This document shows positions 51,183 to 63,125 of a stretch of 64,000 bases of DNA, piece by piece; the first letter of the stretch is position 1, and every line of letters begins with the position of its first letter. The position numbers were made by a program, and so were the translations under genes. The DNA is taken from positions 71,214,134 to 71,278,133 of the forward strand of contig OY744605.1 in the NCBI GenBank assembly GCA_963556255.1, in the 5' to 3' direction. This DNA comes from Allolobophora icterica. Its lineage: Eukaryota; Annelida; Clitellata; Crassiclitellata; Lumbricidae. The notes beneath the pieces were generated by a model. The model saw nothing but the letters and a program-made list of their open reading frames with translations, ran no database searches and had not been told where the DNA came from.

Positions 51183-51355
51183 CGTGCCGGTGTCGCGTGA
51201 CAGACTATCCGTCCTAAAACTATCCGGGGGGATGAATAAATTTATCCCCCGGATGGAATCTACCGGTATAGAGTATCCGGGGATAAACCATTTCTATCCC
51301 CCATCGTGTAAAATCATCCCCCGGGGGATAAAAATCCACAGGCATAAGGTATTAT
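51183..51355 (+). repeat. outer inverted repeat arm, left
   Basis: GGTGTCGCGTGACAGACTAT, then ATCCCCCGGATGGAATCTAC and GATAAACCATTTCTATCCCC are reverse-complementary to 55365-55535. Just before it, 51094-51176 matches 29738-29822. Confidence 0.88.
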
Positions 51356-51395
51356 TGAAAATGCGTACGTATAATTGATAAATCTATTATTATTA

Positions 51396-51569
<174 letters not shown>

Positions 51570-51613
51570 GTATTAAGGAGCTTTTAAAAATCGTCCCTTC
51601 AAGGTGATCTACT

Positions 51614-51791
51614 CAGGGACGTATCTAGCGTTGGGCTTGGGGGGGCTTAAGCCCCCCCAAACGAAGTTGAAGCCCCCCAAACAAGTCAAGCCGTTGTATG
51701 CTTACGGCTAAAATTCGTATGAACACTGTATAAATGTTGCCATGTTCAAGGCTTAAGCCCCCCCAAACGAAAAAGCCTAGTTACGTGCCTG
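51614..51791. mobile_element. hAT MITE (178 bp) with 8-bp duplication
   Basis: Ends CAGGGACGTATCTAG and CTAGTTACGTGCCTG are inverted. They are flanked by GATCTACT at 51606-51613 and 51792-51799. Internal GGCTTAAGCCCCCCCAAACG is repeated. Confidence 0.93.
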
Positions 51792-51944
51792 GATCTACTC
51801 AGGAGCACTACCAGTCCAATCACGGCTAAAGGGAGTAGTCTTTAAGTTGGTAAGGAACAAGGTAAAGTGAGTCGTAGGAACCAGGCGAAGTGCAACAGGG
51901 AGACAAATCTATGCTGAAATCAAAATCTGAAACGAGAAATAGGT

Positions 51945-52370
51945 GAAGCAAGTGACTCTAAGTCTTCTAAGTCTTCTAAGCAATGTTTAGAGCAAATCAA
52001 ACCGAAGTTGCAGTAGGAAGGATAACCACACGCGGAAGCGGCTTTCTTCCCCTTCTCTTAAAAGGGATTTTTGGGAAAGACAGCATTACCTTGTCGTTGA
52101 AATATTTCTCAAGGTATTTTCGCATTTCTGAAGGCTCACCGAAGTCAACATCCAGCGTGGCAGAACCGGAAGCAATAACAAAGGGAGAGGCAGCTGTGTA
52201 CAGCCCACACGAAGAGAAGTTAATTTGCTGCTGGCAGAGGAGAACTTAAACATGTAGGTTTCCCAAAGTGGTTAGGTGCCTTGTGTATAGCTGACGCAAT
52301 TGAGATTTGCCGAGATACGAATCGACCAATATCAAGCGCGAGCTACCAATTCACCTAATTAGCACCTTAG
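51945..52370 (-). repeat. inner inverted repeat arm, left (coding-like on minus strand)
   Basis: Reverse-complementary to 54905-55325. The minus strand carries the same coding-like stretch as the right arm (SEMRKYLEK ... FNDK then a GTAATG donor-like site), with more lesions. Confidence 0.85.
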
Positions 52371-52740
52371 CCCCTTTTCATGACACTCGTTTGTGATCGC
52401 TGATATTTGTCATCTTTGTTTTGGACACAACCATCTCAACAAGCCATTCACGCAACTAATTATGCGAATAGACATTTGTTTAATTTGCGTAAGTTCACAA
52501 CATCACAAAGAACACAAGAGTCATTGAAGTTGGTTCATTGCCTCAAATCGCTTCACTGGTTTTGCTGGTGTAGGGGCCTACCTATTGATACGAATCGACC
52601 GATATCAAGCTCGATCTGCCAATTCACCTAATTAGCACCTTAGTCCCTTTTCATGACACTGTCGTTTGTGACTGCTGATATTTTGTCTTCCTCGTTTTGC
52701 TGGTATACCGATTGATACGAATCGACCAATATCAGTGTCA
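52310..52740 (+). repeat. direct repeats ATACGAATCGACCRATATCA
   Basis: A block of about 110 bp (ATACGAATCGACCAATATCA ... CCAATTCACCTAATTAGCAC ... CCTTTTCATGACACT) occurs at 52316-52430 and 52588-52680, with a third partial start at 52717. Confidence 0.88.
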
Positions 52741-52784
52741 CAACTTGCCTAAGAGTAAATCAGATCATATTTTAACTGTATAAC

Positions 52785-52920
52785 TAGTGGGACAAATGTC
52801 CCAGCAGTCTTAGGATTTGTTCCAATAGTTTGGCTGATTTGTCCCAGGCAATGTATGTTTAAAGTATAACTAGTGGGACAAATGTTGCAGGAGTTTTAAG
52901 ATTTGCCCCAGTAGTAAAAT
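52785..52920 (+). repeat. tandem repeat, TAACTAGTGGGACAAATGT unit
   Basis: Two diverged copies about 86 bp apart (52782 and 52867). Confidence 0.8.
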
Positions 52921-53000
52921 CAGAATTAGTAAAAGGCATTGTCATGAAATTCCCAAAAAAGGTCATCAACTTTTTCGGGAGAGAAATTCCTAAAAAAGTC

Positions 53001-53200
53001 NNNNNNNNNNNNNNNNNNNNNNNNNNNNNNNNNNNNNNNNNNNNNNNNNNNNNNNNNNNNNNNNNNNNNNNNNNNNNNNNNNNNNNNNNNNNNNNNNNNN
53101 NNNNNNNNNNNNNNNNNNNNNNNNNNNNNNNNNNNNNNNNNNNNNNNNNNNNNNNNNNNNNNNNNNNNNNNNNNNNNNNNNNNNNNNNNNNNNNNNNNNN
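53001..53200. other. assembly gap (200 N)
   Basis: Exactly 200 undetermined bases, the look of a fixed-size scaffold gap. True length and content are unknown. It lies inside the large inverted structure. Confidence 1.
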
Positions 53201-53299
53201 AGTTTCGGAAAATTAACCGGTAGCGTGCGTGTTCTCACCTCTAAATTTACCACTACAGCCCTGATAAGTACACATGTAAATTTGCATATATGGATCCGA

Positions 53300-53549
53300 T
53301 AGACCATTGACATGCTATCTAACGATTGCATGACAACGAGTCTCTTGATAGGACGCTGGCCCCGTGTGTAGACCTTAGCATCCGTCCTCTGCCATCTCAA
53401 GGTCCAAAGAGCAGGAGCTCCCCTACTTTCCCATACTCACATTGTAAGCTTTACTTTTACGTATCAATTTATGTGACCTGCTGGTAGAAAGAGACCAAAT
53501 CTGTTTTTTTTAAACTTAATATGCCCGAAATTTGTTGATGTTATTGGAA
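53300..53549 (+). repeat. dispersed repeat R1, copy 2
   Basis: Matches 31015-31270. It is cut at its right by the palindrome at 53550. Confidence 0.9.
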
Positions 53550-53758
53550 CAGTTACCCCCCGGACACTTTTGCCCTGTACTAGGACATTTTCCCTCCCGT
53601 AATGAAACATACAAAAAGCTCTCTATAAATTATTACAGGGTAACCCGTGCATTCACGCCTGCATGCATGCATGCATGCATGCATACATACAATGTCATAC
53701 ATACATGCATACATATATACATACATATGTGCATATATAAATACATAAATACATACAA

Positions 53759-53792
<34 letters not shown>

Positions 53793-54381
53793 GTGCATAT
53801 ATACATACATAAATACAAATAAACATACATACATACATACATACATACATACATACATACATACATACATACATACATACATACATACATACATACATAC
53901 ATACATACATACATACATACATACATACATACATACGTACATACATACATGCATGCATGCACGTAACCTGTGCATGCATACAGGAAGGTTACATGTAAGC
54001 ATGCATGCATGTATGTATGTATGTATGTACGTATGTATGTATGTATGTATGTATGTATGTATGTATGTATGTATGTATGTATGTATGTATGCATGTATGT
54101 ATGTATGTATGTATGTTTGTATGTATGTGTTTATGCACATAGGCTATGTATCTATGTATGTATGCATGTATGTATTTATGCACATATGTATCTATGTATG
54201 CATGCATGTATGTATGTGTGCACGTATGTATGTATGTATGTATGCATGTATATACGTGTGCATGTATGCATGCACGTATGCATGTATGTATGTATGTATG
54301 AAAGTATGAATGTATAGGGGGGAATTTGTCCGGGGGGAAATGTCCTACTCAGATTCGGGGGAAACTGTCCGGGGGTAACTG
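53550..54381. repeat. long palindrome: (ACAT)n / (ATGT)n arms with G-rich ends
   Basis: CAGTTACCCCCCGGAC at 53550 pairs with GTCCGGGGGTAACTG ending at 54381. The arms are ACAT (about 53660-53960) and ATGT (about 54008-54310) arrays. The centre has GTAACCT (53963) and AGGTTAC (54...) near 53985 as a small inverted repeat. Confidence 0.88.
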
Positions 54382-54448
54382 TCGGGGGGAATATGTCTGG
54401 GGGGAATATGTCCACGGGGGTAAATGGGAGGATTTGTGAAGACACGAT

Positions 54449-54651
54449 TTTGTAAATTTACATCCAGTGCTTGAAAAGCTGCCGTGTGTGCCGGCGACTT
54501 CAGCACTTGTAGAACGTAATTTTTCACATGGCGGAATTTTTATTAGGCCCCACAAGACACGTCTTGTTCAGAAAATTCTGAGCGAATTGGGTTTTTATAA
54601 AATACAAACGGCATTTGGAATAACATTTTGCATTAAGGACTTTTGTAAATA
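54449..54651 (+). pseudogene. hAT transposase C-terminal dimerisation domain remnant
   Basis: The plus frame encodes LPCVPATSALVERNFSHGGI then IRPHKTRLVQKILSEL and ends about 54649. This matches the hAT C-terminal block (P-x-T-S-A-x-x-E-R-x-F-S-x-G-G ... R-x-x-L). No full transposase lies upstream. The left part is lost in the palindrome and gap. Confidence 0.85.
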
Positions 54652-54794
54652 AGAATTTGGAATTCTCTGCAGTCTGCATTTAAAGTTAATTTGCTTGAAT
54701 AAAATAAAAGACTCACGTTTTCATTAAAATAGCGAGTATTCTGACTTCAAAGTTTTTTTTTAACTAGGGTATAGAAGTCTTGACCTGACTGTGA

Positions 54795-54902
54795 TTTTTG
54801 GGTCTTGGTCTCGATCTTGGTCTTGAGGTTCAAAGTCTTGGTCTTGGTCTTGAGGTTCAAAGTCTTGGTCTTGAGGTTCAAAGTCTTGGTCCTGGTCTTG
54901 GC
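54795..54902 (+). repeat. minisatellite TCTTGGTCTTGAGGTTCAAAG
   Basis: Three to four units of about 27 bp with length variants. Confidence 0.9.
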
Positions 54903-54904
54903 TA

Positions 54905-55325
54905 ATTAGGTGAATTGGTATAGCTCGCGCTTGATATCGGTCGATTCGTATCTCGGCAAATCTCGGCCGACAATTGCGCCAGCTCTACACAAGGCACCTG
55001 ACCACATCGGGGAACCTACATGCTAAAGTCCTCCTCTGACAGCAGCAAATGGACTTCTCTTCGTGTGGGATGCCCGGAGCTGCCTATCCCTTTGAGATTG
55101 CTTCCGGTTCTGCCATGCTGGATGTTGACGTCGGTGAGCCTTCAGAAATGCGAAAATATCTTGAGAAATGCTTCAACGACAAGGTAATGCTGTCTTTCCC
55201 TAAAATCGCTCTTTAGAGAAGGGGAAGAAAGCCACTCACGCGTGTGGTTATCCTTCCTACTGTAACTTCGGTTTGGTTTGCTCTGAACATTGCTTAGAAC
55301 ACTTAGAGTCACTTGCTTTTGGATT
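54905..55325 (+). repeat. inner inverted repeat arm, right (coding-like)
   Basis: Partner of 51945-52370. From about 55045 an open stretch reads QQQMDFSSCGMPGAAYPFEI then SGSAMLDVDVGEPSEMRKYL and ends EKCFNDK at a donor-like AAG|GTAATG. This may be an exon of the transposase of the element to which the arms belong. Confidence 0.75.
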
Positions 55326-55364
55326 CTGATAACAGGATAGATCTATCATTTATAAGCATTTTCA

Positions 55365-55535
55365 ATTATACCTTATACCTGTGAATTTTTATCTCCCGGG
55401 GGATGATTTTTACACGATGGGGGATAGAAATGGTTTATCCCCAGGATAATTTATACCGGTAGATTCCATCCGGGGGGGTAAATTCATCCCGCCGGATAGT
55501 TTAAGACGGATAGTTTGTCACGCGACACCTGCATC
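55365..55535 (-). repeat. outer inverted repeat arm, right
   Basis: Reverse complement of 51183-51355 (TTTATCTCCCGGGGGATGAT, GGATAGTTTGTCACGCGACA). Confidence 0.88.
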
Positions 55536-56079
55536 GGGCCACGCTTGCGCAGCATCAGTTACATTCCATACATTCCACAGCGCAGCGCCCTTGTGCAGGC
55601 CTTAGGCAGCTTCAGTTACATTCCATACATTCCACAGCGTTTATCATACGATGGACACACAAATCTGGAAAATTATATAAGAGATGCTGTAATATATGAT
55701 ACTATGATATACAGTGCCGCCTTTATGTATAGGCGATATAGGCAGCGGCCTAGAGCGCATTTTTCAGAGGCGGCAAATTCCGTCATAATTCAGGCTTTTG
55801 CTTCTGCAAAAGCAAGAAAAGCATATTTTTCTTGAAATTAACCAATAAATATAAATTTGTTTAACCCTTTAATAAACTTGTAGTCTTGTCAATTCAACAA
55901 AATTAAGAACTTGTGTTTAAATACTTATAATAAATTAATTAAAAATATTAATAACATAAGATTATTTTATCGTTCTGATTAGGCCTCTAGTACTTCAAAA
56001 TGAATAGGATAATGAGAAAGGGGCGACATTATTGTCCTTGCCTATAGCACAAAACTCTCAAGCGGCATTATTGTCCTCT
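55536..56079. other. non-coding; MITE-like piece near 55712
   Basis: Short direct repeat (TTCAGTTACATTCCATACAT-like, 55553 and 55613) and a CAGTGCCGCCTTTATG piece at 55712 that looks like a hAT terminus without a visible partner. No gene. Confidence 0.5.
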
Positions 56080-58210
56080 CTAAGGCCGATACTGATGATA
56101 TATTGCTCATAATTATTAACATGTACACACTTGCTCCATATGCAGAGTTTTGACTTGTACTTCACTTGAAAAGGTACATAGGGCCTACTTGGGTTGGCTT
56201 TAGCTGACCATGAAACCATGAATTTGTTCGCTCCTTCCTTATGTGAGCAATAACGATAACAGATTGCTAAACGTTCCACAAATCAAAGGTCAAATAGCAG
56301 TACATGCGCAATTTACAAAGCACAGAGATAAACCAGCATAAACTATATTCAATATATATATATAATATATAAACTCAGCAAAGTCTGTTCTGTGATTACG
56401 AAATTGACAAACTTCAAACACAACCAAACGATTGAGCTGATTTACGCTGTCATTGGTGAATGTTGTGACCTCACACTAGTGGTACTTTGGACATACAACG
56501 TTGGATTGAACATATTGTCTAGTTCGTTCGCAGTAACGCCAAACATTCGACATACTGGATTATCTTATAGCCTATACTTGTTCAATTAGTGGCTTAACGA
56601 GCAGTTTGACTGGTTAAACCTGTGGCATTTGTTCTGAGAAAGAGTTCATTTGCTCCTATTAATTATTTACTGTTACAAGTAAATAAACAAGACTTTTGAT
56701 AATAGTTAAGTGAATAGGCTAAGCAGTATTATTTTAAATATAGCTTAGGCTATAACTAATGGTGATAATTTTATTAGCTTCAGTTTTATGAGTTTCACAC
56801 AATCGTCGATCGCTGATAAAAAAAATGGCAGGTTGGTATACGGTATATTTGAAGACAGGTATTTATTAATTTCTGTTTCTCTTGCAACATCTGGTAAACT
56901 CAACCAAAAATGTAAGAATAGGGTATGACATTGATGTAGGTGACTGTACTCAGGGCTGTAGTGGTAAAATTAGAGGTGAGTACACCCTACCGGTTAGTTT
57001 TCGAAAACAAATTAGGGGTGAGTATACGCTACACTATTTTGTGAGTATACGCTATAGTATTTTAATATAAATAAATATAAATATTTTGTGAGGTGAGTAT
57101 ACGGTCCCTAGAGGTGAGTACACGCTGTACACCCACGTATACAACTGATGCAGTGGCTTCTGTTGGGTTGATGTGCCGCGCTATTGATGCCCTCTCAGCT
57201 TGGATGGCCTCAAACCGGTTGCTTCTGAACCCGTCCAAAACTCAATTCATTTGGCTTGGTGGTCGTAGACAGCTAGCGGGGGTTGACCTACACCTATTGA
57301 CTGAAACCTTTTCCCATATCACTTTCTCCCTTACTGTTCGTGACCTAGGTGTTACGCTGGATCGAGAGCTTAGTCTCTCTCAGCATGTTAACTTGGTCAC
57401 TCGGAACTGTTATTATCAGCTCCGGCAGTTGCGTGTTGTACTGAGGTCCCTCTCCCATGATGCTGCAGTGATCTTAGTTCATGTATTTGTCACTGGTAGA
57501 GTTGACCACTGTTGCTCGGTCCTTGTTGGTCACTCCAAGGGCCTAATGGGGCGACTTGACCGGGTCCTTCGTTCTGCTGCTAGACTTATTGGTCGCATTC
57601 CAAAATATGCCCCAGTCTCTGCCTATATGCGTGACGTCTTACATTGGCTTCCTGCCTCTGAGCGCATCTCCTACAGGATAGCAGCATTAGTTTGGCGGTG
57701 TCTCTCCGGTAGCGCCCCATCCTACCTGTCTGAACTCTGTTGCCCGATTTCTGACTTAGCTTCTCGCAGAGCTTTGCGCTCTGCGACTAATGGGGAGCTA
57801 TTGGTCCCTCGGACCCGCTCCGCAGTCAGGCAACGCCGAGCCTTCTCGGTTGCTGGCCCGTCTACCTGGAATGGTCTCCCGATATCCTTACGCTGCTTCC
57901 CCCGGAATAATTCACCTGTTTTCTTACGACAACTCAAGACCTATCTGTTTAGCCGTGGCTGGGCTGGGAGCGCCTCTGAGTAGGTCTCTTGAAGAAGCGC
58001 TATATAAATTTCCAGAATGAATGAATGAATGAATGAATGAATGAATGAATGAATGAATGAATACCCTCAACTACTGTACTGATGCGTACAAGACCGAGAA
58101 AATTAAGTTGGTTTGGCTTTAGAGGATGATCTTACCTTCATCTTGCTTTTATCATACTATTTCTTACCTTCATATAATTACCTTCAACTAGAACGTGACA
58201 CGACTCTTAG
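56080..58210 (+). repeat. dispersed repeat R2, copy 2 (interrupted by a LINE)
   Basis: Matches copy 1 at 32060-34100 in blocks. Compared with copy 1 it carries an insertion at 56951-58072. Confidence 0.85.
56951..58072 (+). mobile_element. 5'-truncated LINE with (ATGA)n tail and 8-bp duplication
   Basis: The plus frame to 57983 encodes an RT C-terminal half: ALSAWMASNRLLLNPSKTQF, VRDLGVTLDRELSLSQHVN, RVLRSAARLIGRIPKY, MRDVLHWLPASERISYRIA, QRRAFSVAGPSTWNGLPISL and LKTYLFSRGWAG. The tail reads GGGAGCGCCTCTGAGTAGG ... GCGCTATATAAATTTCC and (ATGA)n. It is flanked by ACTGTACT (56943-56950 and 58073-58080), confirmed by the uninterrupted R2 copy 1. The first 60 bp (CAGGGCTGTAGTGGTAAA) also occur inverted at 53216-53262, so the insertion is composite. 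Confidence 0.85.
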
Positions 58211-61140
58211 TATGGTGGGCTTACTCTTGAGTTGAGAAATATGATCTTCTTATCCTCTCATGTTATTCCTATACATAAAAATTCAGACAGTTATATTATA
58301 ATTGATAAATAATTAGCGGTAGATCAACGATGCTGAAGTTTCTTATACCACACAAGCTGAGGCCGCTGGCCGGCATCTTGAAAAACTAATTACTGGTCCA
58401 GTATAGCATTTTCTTGAGTCATCATGCACATTATTTAAAGTATTCCTTCACTAGATAGTCATTGTTTCACACTTTTTACCCATTTTTGTTTACTTACTTT
58501 TCGATTCTTGTACACACTCTTTATTTCGTGAGTCTACTGTAAAAGATACGTTAGGTTTTTTTAATGTATACTGAATTTCTGATTTCTGAACGATATGCCT
58601 GATTGTTAACTTACCGGGCTCAAATATCAACAAGTTAAAGGAAGAATTTCATGGATCCGTTACCCTTGTTGTACAATACCCATTTGGACGGCAAACTCAT
58701 TCCTGGTTTGACTGGAAAAGAGAGGGTTGACCATATGCCGGTGCTTGTTTCTGGTAAAGTTGTTTCTCAACTGCTCACTGTTGCCTAACTTCCATCTGTA
58801 ACAAGAGAAACTCAAGCTGCTGCTGTCTTTTTGACAATTGAAGACGGGGGGGGGAGCATTGCCAACGCCAATCTAGCTAGGCCTATGTGTTGTACGGTGT
58901 ATGTGTTTGCTGCACTTGTGTACCTGAAAGCTTGGTTTACTGTTCCTCTAGCACCAAATGCTTCACACAATGACTTGCTTCTTCTGAAATTCTGCTTGAG
59001 TATTTAGCAGTCAATCCAGCAATATCCAAAGCAGCATCAATCAAGTTTTCTAAGCACTTGTGGTATTTGCTCCAAGAGGCTTGCTTCGACAGTCAGGTCA
59101 GTCCATCAACAAAGAGGCTGATGGTGAGTGTCCTACAAAATGTAAGTCCACATCAAGGGCAATGTCATGCCAGGCGACTAAGTGTTGACCTTCAATCATT
59201 CCAGAATAATAATCTAGAAGACTTTGTCACAAAAGAAGTCACTGTTCAAAACGATGTAGCTTCCAGTAGGATTTTTGCAGTTGATCCTGCGACGTAATGT
59301 AGGCCTAAAATTAATGTAAATGTAAATTAAATCTTCTAAATTTCTCAGCACCACACTAAAGCCACGTCAGGGAGACCAGCTTAATCACCGGCGCTATATG
59401 AAGTGAAGTCCGCAATAGCCAGGTTGTTTTGTCCGTTCCGGTGCCAGGTCGAATCCGGGGAGGTCAAGCCGAAGATGAACATGATGGCTTCGAGCAGCCT
59501 GCAGACTACATAGTTACAGTACCGAAAGTGGCCAAGCCGCCAACAACCAGGTCGAACGTGCAATTTCATTGACCCCAAGAGCTTAGCGGACTGATAACAC
59601 GTACTGAATCTCAGGTCCAGTTCCTGCTAAAGGTTGTTGAAGACCATGGATAGTGAAGCCTACCCAGGCAGCAGGAAACTGACATTGACAGGGCAGTCAG
59701 CATAAGAATAAGGCACTAACCTCCCATTAACATCACAGCACACACTTATCTGGCAATCTTAGAATACAAAACTGTATTCAGTAAATTTCACGAACTTCAT
59801 CAACTTTTAGACATGTGAGCTAGCTCTAGCCTAGCTGTAAGTTTAAGCATATATATTTTTATTCTAAATTTTCTCTAATGTTTTAGCTTAAAAGGCACAG
59901 TTTGTGGGTGTAAGACTTTCATAAATCAAATTAATTTTTTCTTATACCGTAAGTTCCACCCTACTCTTAGGGATATGATAATTATCATTTCATTCAGGGC
60001 CGGCGACAAACCTGGTTTCTTTTGCGCAGTATTGTGCAGCGCGGAAGAAATGTCCAAATATTCCGTTACATTACAACACATGACCACTTTGCCTTCATTC
60101 AACAGTTTAGGGTCCCGACGACGGGAAATTCCCTTCGCTCTGCATAAGTTGTTCTACTGGCAATGACACACGAAATACACCATCTGAAACGCTGAAACCT
60201 CAGAGCAAACATAGTCCAAGGAAAGCCTAAGCCTTCTAACTTCAGGCCTAAGGAGTAACAGCGCTTACGGCAACTGCAGGAGCCTGAGGAATGCCAGGGC
60301 TAGGAACTAAACTACAGTTGTTATTTTTTAAACAGCACCAGATACTGCAACAGGAAGGTTACATGTAGGTTACTTCAAATTTCGAGCCCCAGGCAGATTA
60401 TTCAGACGACCGCTCTGGGGCCTGTTCGTACTTTATTAGGCCCTCAACGGATTCCTTCATTTTCAGATTCAGGCCCTGTCCTTCCCGCAGTTGCTGGCCC
60501 TATGGACACCTGGTTACGCTATTCGACTGTGGTATGAAGTTAACCGCCACATCAGGCAAACACTCCTGAAATCAGGAACCTGATCTAAACCATGCTAAAC
60601 TTAATGAATTGCCAACAGTTAAACGAAAAATCAATTACATTAGCCTATGGTTGGGCGTTGAAGGGAAAACTGGGAAGGAACCAATGTGATTCTGTTATGT
60701 AGAGCTAGTAAACCTAGTACAAAATCAAACTGACTACATTATGACAGTTGGGTTGACAGGTAGCTACGGCAGGAACGAAAGTTCAAGATCCCTACCCTGA
60801 GCAACAACAGGACTTCTGGAAAGATTCCCAAACCTAACGTAAGGGATAATCACTGCCCAACATGTTCGGTCACAAGTTTCTTAATAGTGAAATCCGGGAC
60901 GAATTCTTCTGTTTAGCCAGCGATTAAAACCAATGCCTTTTCATTGTGTCCTTGTGTTGTCATTAGTAGATAGACTGCGTCTGACCGTGCAGTCGCTTGA
61001 AATAGAGTGCGGGTTTCAGTGCAGCCTCTCCAAATAGAATGGGGGTTTGAGCACAGGCAATAGAAGACTCCACACCCTCCTCCCTCATCTTCGTCCCCTC
61101 TCTCCCTCCACCCTCCCTTCCCTCAACTTCCCTCACCCAC
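58211..61140. other. non-coding, no recognisable gene
   Basis: Frames of 60-80 codons (for example 59058-59297) show no domain. A possible hAT terminus (CAGGGCCGGCGACAAACC, about 59996) lacks a visible partner. Confidence 0.5.
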
Positions 61141-61310
61141 AGGCGTAGACTCTGGGGAGGAGACAGCCCGGGCACGTGCCCCCCAATAATTGAGATGGAA
61201 TGTACACCAAATGCAACAAGTGTAAAATGAATAGCCAAATCCCCGCCCCTCCACAATATTTTGAACAAGTTTACGCCAGTGCCCCCCATACCAAGCATAA
61301 TACTATTTTT
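61141..61310. mobile_element. possible MITE fragment
   Basis: ACAGGCGTAGACTCTGGGGA ... GTGCCCCCCAATAATTG ... GTTTACGCCAGTGCCCCCCA has the G-run/C-run and GGCGTA/TACGCC layout of the hAT MITEs above, without a clean duplication. Confidence 0.4.
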
Positions 61311-62160
61311 AGCATGCACATACAAATACCAAACTATGATATAAATATAAATAAAATTTATTTTAATTATATTTTGATTTAGTTTAATTATATTTAATAT
61401 ATTTTCAATACATTTAATTATAAGTTGTTCTCTTGCGCGGCTTATTTGAATACGTTATTGGCGTGGACTAATTGATATGTATTTTAAATATATTATGGTA
61501 TAATTTAATGTATATTAAAAGTTGTACTCTTGCGCGACGTATTTGACAAGTCCATGCATTAGTTGAATAAACATTCTAAAATTATCGTCTCATTATTTGA
61601 ATTAAAATTAAATCTAATTTAATTTTTAAATTATATTTCTAATGTGTATTACAAGTTAAATTCTTACACGCGCGCTATTTGGACAACTTATTTTTCACAG
61701 CTTATTAATATGGAATCGTTTTAACCAAATATACGTTTCAAAAACATTTAAATATGTTTCAGTTTAATTTTGCAATTATACTATAATATATCTATTGAAG
61801 TCCTTTGCTTGTGGAATGTATGGACCATTCATTCTTCCACACATATAATTTTGCGTTTATGTAAGTAAGAAAGTTGGCATGTGAATTTTGCAAGTAAGTA
61901 TGTCGGTCATATGCATGAAAGAAAGTTAGCAAGTTTACAAATATGGTAGGTCTGATTATATCATTATACAAAAACGAAGAAAAACATCGATATGTTCTGC
62001 TTTTGGGAATGTAGGCCTACACCTGTGATACCATTTATTAGTTTCTAGTTGAATTCTCTGAATTATTTGGTTAGAAATACGGAAACTGATCGCTTACAGA
62101 GAAGGAAACTGCAGGAAGAACTTTAAATTATTTGCAGTGTGATTATCCTTACATATTTTA
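61311..62160. other. AT-rich, no recognisable feature
   Basis: Very AT-rich DNA. CTTGCGCG recurs at 61432 and 61530 in similar context. Confidence 0.5.
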
Positions 62161-62162
62161 TT

Positions 62163-63125
62163 TTAGTTATAGTTACAGTTATAGTTACACTGTGTCCCGA
62201 TGAAAAGTGGACCCCAAGAAAAAGTGTCATGACTCGGTCAAAACTTTTAGCATTTGCCTGAAATTTTAAAAACAACAACAATAGCCATATTACAACCAAA
62301 TCCTAACGCCGTTTGGAAATGTTTCCGAGTTTGTAAAGTTTGTGAATGTTTGAGACGCAGCCCTGAAATGGGAAGTTTCCAACATACAAGAGCCATAAGG
62401 AGGTGAAGTTCAGCTACAGCTGGTGTTCAAAATGTCCTTTTTGTTCACGGACACACGACCGTGGACGTGGACGCCACTGTTTGATGGCCCGATCGATGGT
62501 CACATGATCAAACAGCTGCCACTCTTCAATCAGACGCGCCTCCGGTGATCGACGTCACGAATGCGGGAACGATAAACGCGCTCCTCCGGTACACTCCAGG
62601 TTTGGATTTCGCGTCTGATTGAAGAGTTGCAGCTGTTTGACCACGTGATCATCGATCGGGCCATCAAACAGTGGCGTACACGTCCACGGTCGTGTGTCCG
62701 TGAACAAAAAGGGCATTTTGAACACCAGCTGTAGCTGAACTTCACTTCCTTATGGCTCTTGTATGTTGGAAACTTCCCATTTTCAGGGCTGCGTCTCAAA
62801 CATTCACAAACTTGACAAACTCGGCAACATTTCCAAACGGCGTTAGGATTTGGTGGCAATATGGCTACTCTTGTTGTTTTTAAAATTTCAGGCAAATGCT
62901 AAAAGTTTTGACCGAGTTATGACACTCTTTCTTGGGGTCCACTTTTCATCGGGACACAGTGTAGTATTATTTTTTAGTTATAGTTACAGTTATAGTTAAT
63001 GGTTTTTCATTTTAGTCATAGTTACAGTTATAGTTAGCATTATTTTTTAGTTATAGTTATAGTTATAGTTATAGTTATAGTTACTGGGCTTTTATTTTAG
63101 TTAATTTTAGTTAGTACATAGTTAC
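62163..63125 (+). repeat. TTATAGTTACAG minisatellite, split by the fold-back element
   Basis: (TTATAG/TTACAG)n units at 62163-62187 continue at 62970-63120. The element 62188-62961 sits between them. Confidence 0.88.
62188..62961. mobile_element. mariner-type fold-back element (two inverted 3' halves)
   Basis: Arms of about 350 bp (62188-62538 and 62610-62961) are inverted repeats around a 71-bp loop. They start CACTGTGTCCCGATGAAAAG and are bordered by TA on both sides, as for Tc1/mariner. Read outward from the loop, the right arm encodes RLIEELQLFDHVIIDRAIKQ then WRTRPRSCVREQKGHFEHQL, matching the C-terminus of mariner-like transposases (AI-x-x-W-R ... GGHFEH). The left arm carries the same on the minus strand. 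Confidence 0.85.

Noticed and set aside
53580..54317. HTYIHTYI and MYVCMYVC frames
   Set aside because: ACAT/ATGT microsatellite in both directions.
59058..59297. 79-codon frame
   Set aside because: No domain, and no exon borders that fit a gene.
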